A stretch of 64,000 nt of DNA, from contig VFIW01000011.1 of the NCBI GenBank assembly GCA_006386115.1, forward strand, positions 372,001 to 436,000. The letters run 5' to 3'. Source of the stretch: Globisporangium splendens. Taxonomy: Eukaryota; Oomycota; Peronosporomycetes; Pythiales; Pythiaceae. Of the stretch, positions 10,089 to 21,053 are shown piece after piece; the first letter of the stretch is position 1, and the number at the start of each line of letters is the position of its first letter. The position numbers and the translations under genes are program-made. Below the pieces are notes generated by a model. The model did no database searches and was not told the origin of the DNA. It was given only the letters and a program-made list of their open reading frames with translations.

Positions 10089-13000
10089 GTGCATCATTCG
10101 CCTCGAGTGGTGTGTTCGCAAGTCTGGCGCTTTACTACGAGAGACACACAACTGCGCACCAAATGGCTTCAGTCGTTTTCTCGGAGCATTCTCAGCACTC
10201 TCAAAGAAGTGGGGAATTTCTGTGTCCTCTTTTTGCTCTTCATGTATATTTATGCATTGATCGGCATGCAAACATTTGCGAACCAGTTTCGATTTGACGA
10301 GTACGACTATCCTGTTGATTCAAAGCACGACGCTGTGTACATCCCTCGATCAAACTTCGACACGTTACTTTGGTCAATGGTGACGGTATTTCAGGTACGG
10401 TGCTCCCTAGTATGTGCTGCGCGGTAGATGCTCTCTTTGACATTTTGTGATGCGTTGTCTCAGATTTTAACTGGAGAGAACTGGAACGTGGTTATGCAAG
10501 ATGGCTGGCGCTCAACTGGCTGGTCAGCTGTGACATATTTCGTTTCCTTGGTTGTGCTCGGAAACTTCACCGTGCTCAATCTGTTCCTTGCTATTTTGCT
10601 GGGCAATTTTGAAGAGTCAAGTGATGACGAAAGAAAAGATGCACGCAAAGAGATGAAAAAGAAATCGCGTGTCACGCCAGTGCAAACATGGCGGCCCGAA
10701 CGTGAGGGTGGAAACACTTTAAACTATCCAGAAGACGAGCGAGCTATTCCACATCATGTCCACGCGCACTCCATGACCTCCATGGGGAAAAGTCGACGGG
10801 AAGGAAGTGCGTCTCCATCGAAGATTTTCCAAGATCAATCGTTTTCATCAATGCGAATGTCCTCGGCTCGAAAAGATATTCCAAGCAAGCTCACAGACCG
10901 CTCGTTGCTCATCTTCACGCTGGAAAATCCGATTCGAAAGGCATCCACTTTAACCATCACACACCCTCACTTTGACAACGTGTCGCTGGTTCTGATTGCA
11001 GTCAGCACTGTCGCTCTGGCTATCGACAACCCTCTGAATCCGCCCGACAGCACATTTGTCTGCATTCTCTCTTGGCTGGACTCGATTCTAACAGGACTGT
11101 TCATGTTTGAAGTCGCGGTGAAGATCATTGCGTTGGGCTTCTTCATGGACGAAAATGCGTATTTGCGAAACGGCTGGAACCTGATGGATTTCGTGATCAC
11201 CACACTTGCTGCGTTCTCACTGAGTGAAGGAAGTACAAGATTCAAGTTTGTCAAGACCCTTCGCACCTTCAGAGCACTTCGCCCGCTGAGAATGATCAAT
11301 CGAAATCCTGGTTTAAAGCTCGTGGTCAGCTCACTGATTGCGTCGATTCCGCAAATTTTAAACGTCATCGTGGTTTGTTTACTCGTGTTTACGATTTTCA
11401 GCATCTTGGCGGTGAACAATTTGAAGGGCAAGCTCTCTAGCTGCCAAGGAGAGGTGTTTGATGCCTTGAGCGAGGCACAGCAGAGGCTCGTGACATATCC
11501 TCGCCTTTGGAGTAATCTCACTGACGACGAACAAGCGTGGTTTAATGCGAATTCTGCGACAGCATACGAGAATTTTTCTGCCAGTGATCAAGTTACGTCG
11601 AGAGTGATTTGTGGGTTACTCGGAGCAACCTGGGGTGCAGCGATCCCACAGAACTTGAACAATGTTCTGCAAGGGTGCCAAGCGTTTTTCGAGATGACTA
11701 CGACTGAAGGATGGGTGACGATTATGCTCGCTGGTGTCGACGCAACTGAGATTGATATGCAACCGATTCCGAATTATCGCGAGGGATGGACATTGTTCTT
11801 CATTGCGTTTATCCTTGTCGGTACATTTTTCGTGATGCAGCTGTTCGTTGGGGTCGTGATCAAGAATTTCAACAAGATGAAAGAAAAGCTGGATGAAACG
11901 TACTTGCTGTCCAACACGCAACGCGAGTGGCTCATAATCAATGACTCGATGCTAAATCTGCGTCCTATGAGAAAGATGAAAGCGCCTCAAGACAAAACAC
12001 GCCGAGTTCTCTTCCACCTGGCTCGCAACCACAACCTTGAGATTGTCGTCATGGGCTGCATTATGCTGAACACGATGATGATGGCGCTAAACTATTTCGG
12101 AGAAGGTGACATGTACAAGTCGGCAATCGAGTACTCGAACTACGTTTTCGCGTTCATTTTTACCATGGAAGCAGCTGTGAAGATCACGGGTTTGGGACGC
12201 TACTACTGGAAAGATTCATGGAACATCTTTGATTTCGTGATTGTTTCCGGTTCGCTCCTTGGCATGCTGTACACATGGATCGGTGGAAGCTCGGTTGGGA
12301 CAGCAGCTGGGGCTGTCCGAAGCTTTCGCACCGGGAGACTCTTTCGTCTTGTGCAGTCCGCACCGTCATTGCGTCAATTGTTCAACACATTGTTGATCAC
12401 GCTGCCATCTCTGGTCAACATCGGCGGTCTCCTGTTTTTGATTTTCTTCATCTACGCTGCAATGGGAGTCCAGCTTTTCGCAAAAGTGGAGTTTGGTGAT
12501 CTTGTAACTCCAACTGCCAACTTTCAAACGATTGCGAGAGCTATGGTGACTCTGGTATGATCCTTGGTTCCAAAGCGATGATTTTGTTTGTTTTGCCAGT
12601 ATGCTAACATGTGCATTGTAGGTTCGCTGCGCTACTGGAGAGAGATGGAATGATTTGATGTACGAACTCAGCTCGCAAGATGACTGTGTCGAAGACCCTC
12701 CCTACAATCCCGAAATGTGTGGGTTCAACAATACCATCGGATGCACGATGCTGAACGGCTGCGGGTCTCCTGTCGCATACGCTTACCTCTATAGCTTCAC
12801 GCTACTGGTGACGTTCATCCTTTTGAACATCTTCATTGCGGTTATCCTGGAAGGCTTTGCGAACGAAAAAGACCGAGCGGATGGACTCTTGCTGCCGCAT
12901 CATGTAAGTTTTGCTGTCTTGAATCGAGGACTTTCAGCGGGATCAAGCCCTTTTTCATGAACTAACGAGCCTTACTGTGCATTTTAGTACGAGAACTTTA

Positions 13001-13230
13001 TTGAAATGTGGTCTGTGTTTGATCCTGAAGCGCCAGGGTTTTTACATCTGGACCTAGAACTATGGACATATAGTCACTCAAGCAATGAGCATCGAACGGT
13101 GAGTGGTATCACAATAGTTTGTCGCTTGCGATTAATCTTAGGCTCCGGCAGAGCTAATTTTGAAATTGCTCCTCAGAAAGCAAAACCCGAAACCATTGAT
13201 GTGCTGTTGTGGGGAATGTGCAATGGCTGA
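10089..13230 (+). CDS. Four-domain voltage-gated Ca2+-channel-like protein, 5'-incomplete (second half of domain II to C-terminus)
   Basis: Exons: up to 10394, 10464-12554, 12622-12903, 12988-13098 and 13177-13230, all phase 0 and GT-AG (67-84 nt). The frame opens with an S4-S5/S5 region (FLLFMYIYALIGMQTFANQF), a pore with TGENW and S6 ending LAILLGNFE, which aligns with domain II. Domain III follows (HPHFDNVSLVLIAVS, S4 LRTFRALRPLRMINR, pore TTTEGWVTIM), then domain IV (S4 RTGRLFRLVQSAPSLRQLF, pore ATGERWNDL, S6 FILLNIFIAVILEGF) and an EF-hand-like tail (MWSVFDPEAPGFLHL). Pore glutamates in all three repeats suggest Ca2+ selectivity. No in-frame ATG precedes S5, and domain I plus II S1-S4 are absent, so the gene is truncated, rearranged or misassembled at its 5' end. 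The 3' end is inferred. Confidence 0.8.
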
Positions 13231-13379
13231 TTTAAGGAAAGACACCTCACGAAGTCTCATCAACTATTCGACCAGTGTTTTTGCACAGCGCACACATCAC
13301 GCGAAACAGTGGTCACTTCGATTTATTGATCGTCAATATCGCTGAATTCCCCAGGAGTGAGTCCAACGAACAACTGAAG

Positions 13380-15537
13380 ATGGCCAAGAAGGCGCCATCT
13401 GCGCGTTCTCTTTTCCGCCGAGATACTGCGAGTATGAGTGATTCACCAAGAAGCAACAAGTCCGACGATTTACGCAAAGAAAGCCACACTGTTACTAATC
13501 CGTCAAGAATGGAAAGTCGTCGAGGCAGTTGGATGACGCTTTTTCGCGGACTTACGCAACAGAACCTCACGATTTCGCGAACATTTCAAAAACGAGCTTA
13601 CTCAAACGCAGATGCGCTGGTTGCAAGCTTGGAAGTGGTCATAGTGGTACTGTCGATGATTCAGCTCGAACTCTCGCTTCGTTCTCCACGCTGGGTATGT
13701 GCACATTTGCGTTTGACCTTTTCCGATTGTTTTTCAGCATGTTGTAACACTGTCACTGCATGCCTAGCGAGAGAATCGAGCATGTCTGGGTGCAGAGGGG
13801 TGCAGCACGTTGCTGGACGAGGGCTCCTTCAAAATAGTCAACGCTCTGCGCATGGGGATTGTCGTTCTCTCTCTGATTCGTGCGTGGATACGAGTGCGAT
13901 ATTTGCGAAACAAAAGGTCAATTTTCATGGCCACAAGCGAAAAGTCGATTCGAGTCCGGTTGGTACGTTCATACCAAAGTTGACGCCACATGTTTTACTG
14001 AAGGGCATGGCTCACGCATCTTCTGTTGTGGATACAGTCCTACGTTACGCCTTATTTTGTGGAGCTTCTGTTCACAATAACCATTCCGTATCCAGTGCTG
14101 GAGCACGTGGTGCCTCGAGAGCACCCCAGCATCATCGTATGTCTCGCCGTTGCGACTGTTATTCGGACAGTGTACTGGCGTCATTTGCTCTTTTTCCCGT
14201 ACCCAATTCGGCAGAAAGAAAAGGTAGCATGGTTCACAGGCAACCTCGGTAAGCTGTGATCGCAATGTTCATGCCAACTGCGCGTCACTCCGACTCGTGT
14301 CTAACATGTGTTAAACGCGTTGCCACAGAGTTCACATACCGTGAATTCGTGCTCAAGAAAGTCTTTGACGATGATCCGATCACCAAAATCGTGATGATCT
14401 ACACCGTAACTCTGGCGCTTGCGTCGTTTCTGCTGCACGTCGTCGAAAGCGTCTACGGGGCGTGTGCATGGCAGCTCGGAGCATCTACCGACAATGCGGG
14501 AAACGTGATCTGCTACAACCTCACATGGAACGATTCGGTATGGGTGGTAGCAACAGCGTTTCTCAGCACCGGGTACTGCAGACTGCTCTCTCGCACATCA
14601 CTTACTGTGTAAAGTAAAACTAATCTCGGCTGTGTTGCAGCTATGGGGATTTGCTTCCTCGCAGCTCAGCAGGCCGAGTCATCGTCTCTGTCGCGATATT
14701 TGCGATGAAGCTCGTCAGCGCATTGTTTTTCTCGATTATCATCAAGAAAAACAAGTTCTCGACCATGGAGGCGCGAGTGCACTCTTTTCTGTTTCGGATG
14801 GAGCTCAATGAGAGGAAAGATCGGATCGCCGTCATGGCGGTGCAAGCCACGTTTCGGTTTAACAAATCTTACAAGCAGTCCCTGATCTGGCACCAGCAAG
14901 ACCAATCGCGTCTTTACTTTCGGCCCCTGTCAGCGGTAAGTTTCGTTTGGCTTCTATCCCACAAAAATTGATGATGCTGACTAGACTGTCTTTTGCTCAA
15001 TCTGTACCAGCGCCTGCCCAACGAAGTGAAGAAGAAGTTGTATGTGTCGCGGTTCCAAGCCAGCTTAAAGGACATCATGAAGTACAACACGGATGGCGAT
15101 CTACTGAACACGTTCACGAAGCACATCGAGGTGATCACAGTTGCCTTGGGAATCAGCTATGCTCGAATGGTCTCACTTTAAAAGGTGCACTACCGCAAGA
15201 GCCGAGTCCTGGAAGATCGGCGACACCGCGCACAACAAGCAGCAAGTCGCGCGATCATGAGTTTGTCCACGGCGGCGGAAGGATGTGAGGGGGTGGTCAT
15301 AGCGATGGCCGTGAGGTTATCAGCAGTATGCGAGGTCTTAGGATCGCAGTGCGGTTCAAAACCTTCCAGGGAACAGGAAGCGCATCCTACAGAGATGCAC
15401 CGGTCATCGTCTCGCATGCCAACCCCATGCTAACTCCGCGAACCTCGCCGCGCTGGCAAACGAATTTGCTAACGAAGTGTGAGGAAACCTTGCATCTTCT
15501 GCAAAAGATCCAGGCAAATGCCCAGGCCATCAAATAG
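13380..15537 (+). CDS. SK-type small-conductance Ca2+-activated K+ channel
   Basis: Proposed exons 13380-13694, 13768-13962, 14038-14248, 14329-14572, 14641-14935, 15011-15130, 15185-15284 and 15350-15537 give about 555 aa. Splicing at 14572/14641 builds the K+ selectivity filter in FLSTGYGDLLP. After the last helix comes a segment close to the SK calmodulin-binding domain (STMEARVHSFLFRMELNERK, then AVQATFRFNKSYKQ), so gating through bound calmodulin is expected. Earlier helices include LEVVIVVLSMIQLEL and RMGIVVLSLIRAWIRV, with YVTPYFVELLFTITIPYPVLEH between. The last two exons are the least certain: without the final intron the frame stops at 15433; with it, a coiled-coil-like tail (ETLHLLQKIQANAQ) is reached. 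It lies 150 bp downstream of the Ca2+-channel-like gene on the same strand. Confidence 0.82.
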
Positions 15538-15734
15538 GCTCGGAGTGAGTTTTGGTTGATGTTTCGATGCAAATGAGACCAATCACAGAATAACACGAGA
15601 GCCGGGAGAAAAAGGTACAAAACACGATTGTATAAAGCGATTCATGCACGTGTTTCCTGTAGGAATTTTAACCTGAAGGTGATATCCCGACAGGGAAAAG
15701 AGCATAATACTTTTGGGGTTGCTCATCCACATTT

Positions 15735-17500
15735 TCACGCGCTCTTCCAGCTTTCGGCAAGCATTTGCTGGAAATGCACGTCGTTCGCGATGACCATCGA
15801 AATGTCCGCGTACACTTCAAGAAACTCGCGTCTCGAGATCTCCGCACTCGATGCCTAGTTGCAAGATTTAAATAAATAGACGCACAATATGAGGTGAAAG
15901 GTTTCCACCAGTGTGTTTCTACGCCCGACGTACCTGCTGCGACCACAAATTGCGATATTCAGTGACCGCATTTTCCTCAGAGATGACGTTGGCACCGACT
16001 CGGGAATCAATCGACGGGTCATAGTAGCGCATGAGATCCGCCATCGTGAGCTTCCCATTCTCGGTTTGTCGAGCGAGACGATCGTACGTGGCTTCAATTT
16101 GCTGCTTGCGATCGACGCTCACGGGCACGCGCAGCGCAGAGAGCAAGCTGTCGAGCGGGAAGTGGCCGGCATTTCTCTAAGAAGGTACATGATAGCAAAT
16201 GAGTAAGAGCAAGATCAGCTGTAGCTACCGCACGAGCGTCTTGCCTTGTCGAGCGAATCGAAGAGCAGATCCAGGTGCTCGTCGCGCAATGGGAGTTTGT
16301 ACGGTTTGATTTTCCACTTCGCTTCTTCGCGGTTCAGGTGACCCGTGCCGTTTGTCACCGCGCGCGTGAGCTCGACGAGGAACCCACGGAACGCATAAAG
16401 GCTCGCAGTCATCAAGCACCTCTGGATCACGTAAACCACGGCTGTGGGGCTCGCGAAATCCGGCAATGGACGCTCGTCGACAGCTTCTTGGGCAGACTTT
16501 GCGAGCAGGAACGTCCAGATATTTGGAGCCAAGTGAAGCCGTCCTTCCGTGTCCGCCGTGCGCGTCCCGACGGCTTCTGCGGCGATGTTGTGGTACTTGC
16601 CCGCGTTTTTCGCGCCATGAGCGCACATCTCGAGCTCGACGCCGAAATCCGTGGGCTGCTTGGACTTCGCGTCGACGAAAAGCGACTGCCCAGTCATCTT
16701 GTGCACGATCGCGATCGAGTCCCCCACTTGGACAGGTGTGCCCCCGGCAAGCAACTTCTCGGTGGCGGCGAGATCAGCGCGCTCGCAGATCCAGAGCGCA
16801 CTGCTGTCGGCTTCAGAGCTCATCCAGATGCGCTGGTTGTACGAGATCGGACTCATCGAGCGCTCGGTTTTCAGACCCGTCTTGAGGAAAGTGGCGGCTT
16901 CAGCAGCACGCTCTTGTCGTCCACGAGCAGCGCTTCGTTGCACATGATAAAGAACGGCTCGCCGTAGCACACTGGCGCCGTGTCCGTTGTATTGTCGTAC
17001 TGGAACCCATTGCCACTTGCTTGGCTTTCCTTCCATTTCTGCGGCGATACGATGCGGAACGTGGTCCTCGCCATGGCCTTCGTTGAGATCGTCGCCGTCA
17101 CGACGTACTCGCCGGAGCTGATCGACGGCGTCTCCTCAAACACGTTGCACGCAAGAAGGGCCTGTGACTCGATATGGCACAGACTGACAGCGTGGTTGAA
17201 GTGCAGTTCATTGCGTGCATCAAAGGACCGCGACGCTGGTTGATGCAGAAAGTCGTGCTTGAGCTTGTGGGTCGCTAAAAGCGAGCCTTGTTTCTTGCGC
17301 AGTTGAAATTCCTTCATGCGCGCTTCCTCGAGCATCAGGTCTTCATTCCAGTTGCCGATCCGCGTCACAGGCGCGTACTGCCCAGCACCAACAAGCTGCT
17401 GCGGCGTGAATTGCATCCTTGGCTCCGGAAAAGACGATTGACGCTGATGAGTTGCTGTTGCTTTGGTAGAATCCAAATCGTCGTCGAATGTGTTCTCCAA
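15735..17500 (-). CDS. CFAP161: CFAP161-like axonemal protein fused to calcyphosine-like EF-hands (apparent frame break)
   Basis: The N-terminal part has the CFAP161 signature RIGNWNEDLMLEEARMKEF followed by GSLLATHKLKHDF and a beta-rich body; CFAP161 is a microtubule inner protein of motile cilia and flagella. The 3' exons (16176-15934 and 15854-15735) add a calcyphosine-like EF-hand region: LLFDSLDK, then GHFPLDSLLSALRVPV, MADLMRYYDPSID, EFLEVYADISMVIANDVHF and FQQMLAESWKSA at the end. The intron at 16244-16177 is GC-AG (AAG|GCAAGA..CTTAG). Near 16880-16900 the frame must shift between KSVLLK and GLKTERSMSP: either an indel or a 47-nt GT..AG segment. The start at 17500 is the first ATG; an internal Met (MQFTPQQLVG) would also precede the conserved part. 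Confidence 0.78.
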
Positions 17501-17682
17501 GTGGCTTTATGCGTGGCCACCGCTCGGGTCGGTCCGTTATGTCGCTCTGCTCACCAGTCGGTCGTTAGCGTCAACCAAGCGACTCCGCTCAAGATATCTC
17601 TCGGATCTTGTGCTCACTAGCAATTCCACAGAGCAGGGTTGCTGCGAAGCAGCCTCCATTTCCATCCCGATTCGGATACGGA

Positions 17683-18045
17683 ATGCGACGACGCGGCCAT
17701 GCAACATGGCCAATCCTTCTTGCCATCGTTGCCTGCATCGTCGTTGAAGCACACCCGAGCCTTATATCCTGCGTCTGTGGCACAACGCATGCGACAACGG
17801 CCGTCGTGAGCACGTCGTCGGCCAAGGGACAGGCAGCAAAGTACGCGCTCCCAAGTTGCGTTGGTGACGTGTTCGCGCAGACCGGCATTCGATGGTATAT
17901 CGACGGTCCCATGCAGCCAGGCATCAAGTACTGGACCCGCACTCCCGTCGAGTATACGACTGGACGAGCAGCCAAGCGACTGATCTCGCTCGGGTACCGC
18001 TGTTCGCGCACGCAGCTGTACGATCCCACAGAGGTCGATGCATGA
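17683..18045 (+). CDS. Small putative secreted protein
   Basis: A 120-aa product starting MRRRGHATWPILLAIVACIV, a convincing signal peptide, with a likely cleavage after VVEA. The mature part holds four Cys (SCVCG, PSCVGD, YRCSR) and an aromatic middle (IRWYIDGPMQPGIKYWTRTP). No family recognised. It is divergent from the CFAP161-like gene (about 180 bp) and convergent with the symportin gene. Codon bias resembles neighbouring real genes, which is the main reason to accept it. Confidence 0.55.
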   Translation: MRRRGHATWPILLAIVACIVVEAHPSLISCVCGTTHATTAVVSTSSAKGQAAKYALPSCVGDVFAQTGIRWYIDGPMQPGIKYWTRTPVEYTTGRAAKRLISLGYRCSRTQLYDPTEVDA

Positions 18046-18189
18046 AGAAAATGCCACAGCAAAGTCATAACATAACAACCACGCAATTCCATCGTCAAAA
18101 AGCGTGTCGAGTCCATTTGGTACCTTACCTCACCCTTCTCTTCTTTAGATATGCAACACTACTCCTCCATTGTCCTCGGCCGATGGCGC

Positions 18190-20604
18190 CTACAGGTGCT
18201 TCTTCTTGTACTTAATGAACCGCACGAGGTTCAAGTGCGTCTCCTTGACGTGAGCCACGAGATCGCGGTCCATCTCTTTTCGCTCGGCGCGGAGCTTCGC
18301 CTTGATGCTCGTCGCCGTTTGCTCGAGCGCGCTCAGGAACTGCAGATCGCGGAAGATCGCGTCGAAGTCTTCGTCGCCGAACACATCGAACACGGCGTTG
18401 AGCGCCTCGGCGACGACCTCGAGGCTCGCGTCGTTCAGGCTCGAGAGCAGACACCGCGCGATGACGTCGATCTCCGTTGGGTTCTTGGAGCGTTGACCCA
18501 CGCAGCCGATCATGCCGATCGTGTTCATGCGCGTCTCCATGGACCGCGACTGAAGCGCACTGCTCATGATCAAGTTGGCTTCGTCCGCGGTGATCGCCAA
18601 ATCCTGCTTGGCCGCGGCCGCGCGCCGCAGCGCTGACCACATCGCAGCCGTCGTCGCGGCTTCAACGTCGTTCGTCGAGCTGCTCAAGTCGAACTCAAAC
18701 GGTTTGTCCGAACTTTCGGCCTTGACGTTCGCGTACAGCGTGCACAGGTTGCGGAACACCTGCGAGACGACGTCTTCCCTGTTGCCCAGCGCTTCCCAGG
18801 ACAACGTCTGCAACAGGTTGTTGACGGCGTTCGTGGCACGAATGCGCATGCGCTCGAAGTCGTCGGCTACAGTCAGGCGCACAGATGCAATACAAGATTA
18901 TGAGCAACCATCAACACAACAGCAAACCCACTGCAACAACAACCAGACACACTTCGTACCGATAACGCGCGATTGAAGCTGTGGAATGGACACGAGTCCT
19001 TGCAGGATCACTATCGTGAGTGGGAAGATGCGACTCACACTCAGCGCCTTGACCGCGGGCGTGCTGTTCGCAAAAGACGAAGATTCCGTGTCCTCCATTT
19101 GCGACGCTGCGTACTGCTCCATCGCGTCTTCGTCATCACTCGCCCACTCGTCTTCCTCGTCATCTAAATAACAGAAACGCACGCACAGAGACGCGCTTTA
19201 GTCAAATTGCTGCTGCAAAATGAATGGGAATAGTACAACGCGATTCGTACTTTCGTCCCCTCCCGTCGCGAGGTCCGCAACGAGTTCGAGCGCGAGACTC
19301 AGCGTCTGCACGTTTTCCCGCCAGTTGCGGTACTTGATCTGCGCATTCGTGACCTTCTGACGGTCCTCGTCCGTGATCGTGTCGTCGTCTACATCCTATT
19401 TGGCAAAACGCAAGGCAACCACATCAGTACATGAACACGAACCCAACCTTATGGACATTTGTCCACTCACCTCGTCCGTCAGCACGTTCATTTGCGACAG
19501 TGCGTAGTTCTCTGACACGTTTCGCGCGAGTTGCGTCACGTTCACGGCGTCGTATGCGAGCGCGGCTTCAATGACAGGGAGCAAGCGCGCGACGTTGGCT
19601 TCGGCGGCCATGATCGCGCGCACGTTCATCGCGATGCCGACGGCGTGGAGCTTTACGAGCAACAGCAGCTGCTCGCTCTGAATGATCTCGCCGATGATCG
19701 TCTGGTAGGCGGCGCTCGCGCCAAACACCTCGTTCAAGCGCGGGTTGCTCTCCGTGATCAGCAGCAGCAGCTTGAGCGTCTCCAAGTGCAACGAGGTCTG
19801 GGACTTGCCCTTATCCGCGATGAGCATGATCGGGTCGAGCAAGTTGCCCTGTGTGAGTTCGTTGATCGCCGCCTGGCAACTCTCGCAGAGGTTCGAGAGC
19901 AGCGCGACTGACTGCTCCAGCACCTGCATCGCATGCAAGTCGTTCTTCTCAAAGGTCTCGGCAGTCGCGTGCTCGGTAATGATCTTCACGAGCGGAGTGA
20001 TCACGTTCTGCGATGTCATGAGCTCGCAGATTTCAATGCCTCCCGTGACACTGATGTTGCTGTGATCGTGGACAAGCACACGACGATGGTCATGGTGCAG
20101 GGCATATGTCAATGCATGCAAAAGGACAATATTCTTCGCAATTGCATCAATACGAATGGACGTACCGAAGAGCACCAAGCGCGTGCAGACGAACCATCTT
20201 CAATGGGTCCACCATGCGCGGGATCAGCTTCTTCAGCAGACCCGCGTCGATCATCTTCTGCAGCTTCTCGCGCAGCTTCTTCTCCTGCGCTTCGTCCGAG
20301 GCGTCGCCAAACATCGTCGCCAGCGTCACACACGTCGCTTCTCGGATCGAGCCTTGCAGGTTCACGAGCTACATATTTGGCAAGAACATACACACAAATA
20401 CAGCAGTGCGTCAGACATGCACTTAAGCATACCGATACCTTCAATGTTCTCGCTTCGATGACGTACACCTCGGAACATCTCGGCTTCGTCAGGCTGCATG
20501 GTGGCCATGTCCTGGTCGGCCTCAAGCTCGACCTGCGAGAGTCCGCCCGTGGGCGGCACCTGCTTCTTGTGGCTCATGGAGCGGATCTTCTTGGCCTTCC
20601 CCAT
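18190..20604 (-). CDS. Symportin 1 / HEATR3-like ribosomal protein import chaperone
   Basis: Syo1/HEATR3 carries uL18 and uL5 (Rpl5/Rpl11) into the nucleus for 5S RNP assembly. Six exons: 20604-20467, 20368-20166, 20059-19471, 19395-19251, 19163-18960 and 18866-18190, 651 aa, all joins in frame. The start MGKAKKIRSMSHKK is like the basic start of the family. HEAT/ARM-type helices run throughout; the joined stretch ALGALRNISVTGGIEICELM matches the family's 'GALRNLS..GG.E.CD.M' block. A very acidic loop (DDEEDEWASDDEDAMEQYA) occupies the position of the acidic insertion in Syo1. The C-terminus is a helical block ending FIKYKKKHL. It is divergent from glycine C-acetyltransferase (449 bp). Confidence 0.88.
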
Positions 20605-21053
20605 AGTATCTACTGCTGCCTGTGTCTACGTGTGTGTGCGTGGGAGCTGCTGGCGATGGCTTCCTTTTCGAGCGCACAGAGAGAACGAGAGACGGCAGAC
20701 CTTGCGCGACGTCCTTTCAAACTTACCGCCAGCCACCCGCTGTTCATGCCAATCAAATAGAAACCAGGCACACGACGCTACTAAATTAACGTGGTCAACA
20801 TAAGAGACTGCATCCACACCAGTTCTGCGTGGACTACACTGTGGTGTCAATATAGCGTGGGCAACGTAATATTAGAGATGTTGCACTTGGAGTAGTCCAC
20901 CTGAGATCAGGACGCTGTTGAACTTTCGCGTGGCTGGGAGGAGCGCTTTGTCGTCCCATCACATGCGCACGCCGCCGACGAGGCAGCATTCGCATCACAG
21001 TTGGATCGCCATTCGTTGATTTCGCCTCAGAGACAGACCCACTGACACACAAA
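20605..21053. other. Divergent promoter region (symportin / glycine C-acetyltransferase)
   Basis: No gene seen. Apart from the initiator-like motif at 21008-21022 nothing distinctive was noticed. Confidence 0.5.
21008..21022 (+). promoter_or_regulatory. Initiator-like motif upstream of glycine C-acetyltransferase
   Basis: GCCATTCGTTGATTT partly matches the oomycete Inr core and sits about 32-46 bp before the ATG. Confidence 0.4.

Noticed and set aside
13099..13379. Direct fusion of the Ca2+-channel and SK reading frames into one protein
   Set aside because: No good acceptor keeps the Ca2+-channel frame into the SK frame; a 78-nt intron with a strong acceptor (CTCCTCAG at 13176) instead leads to a stop at 13230. 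Kept only as a transcript-level question.
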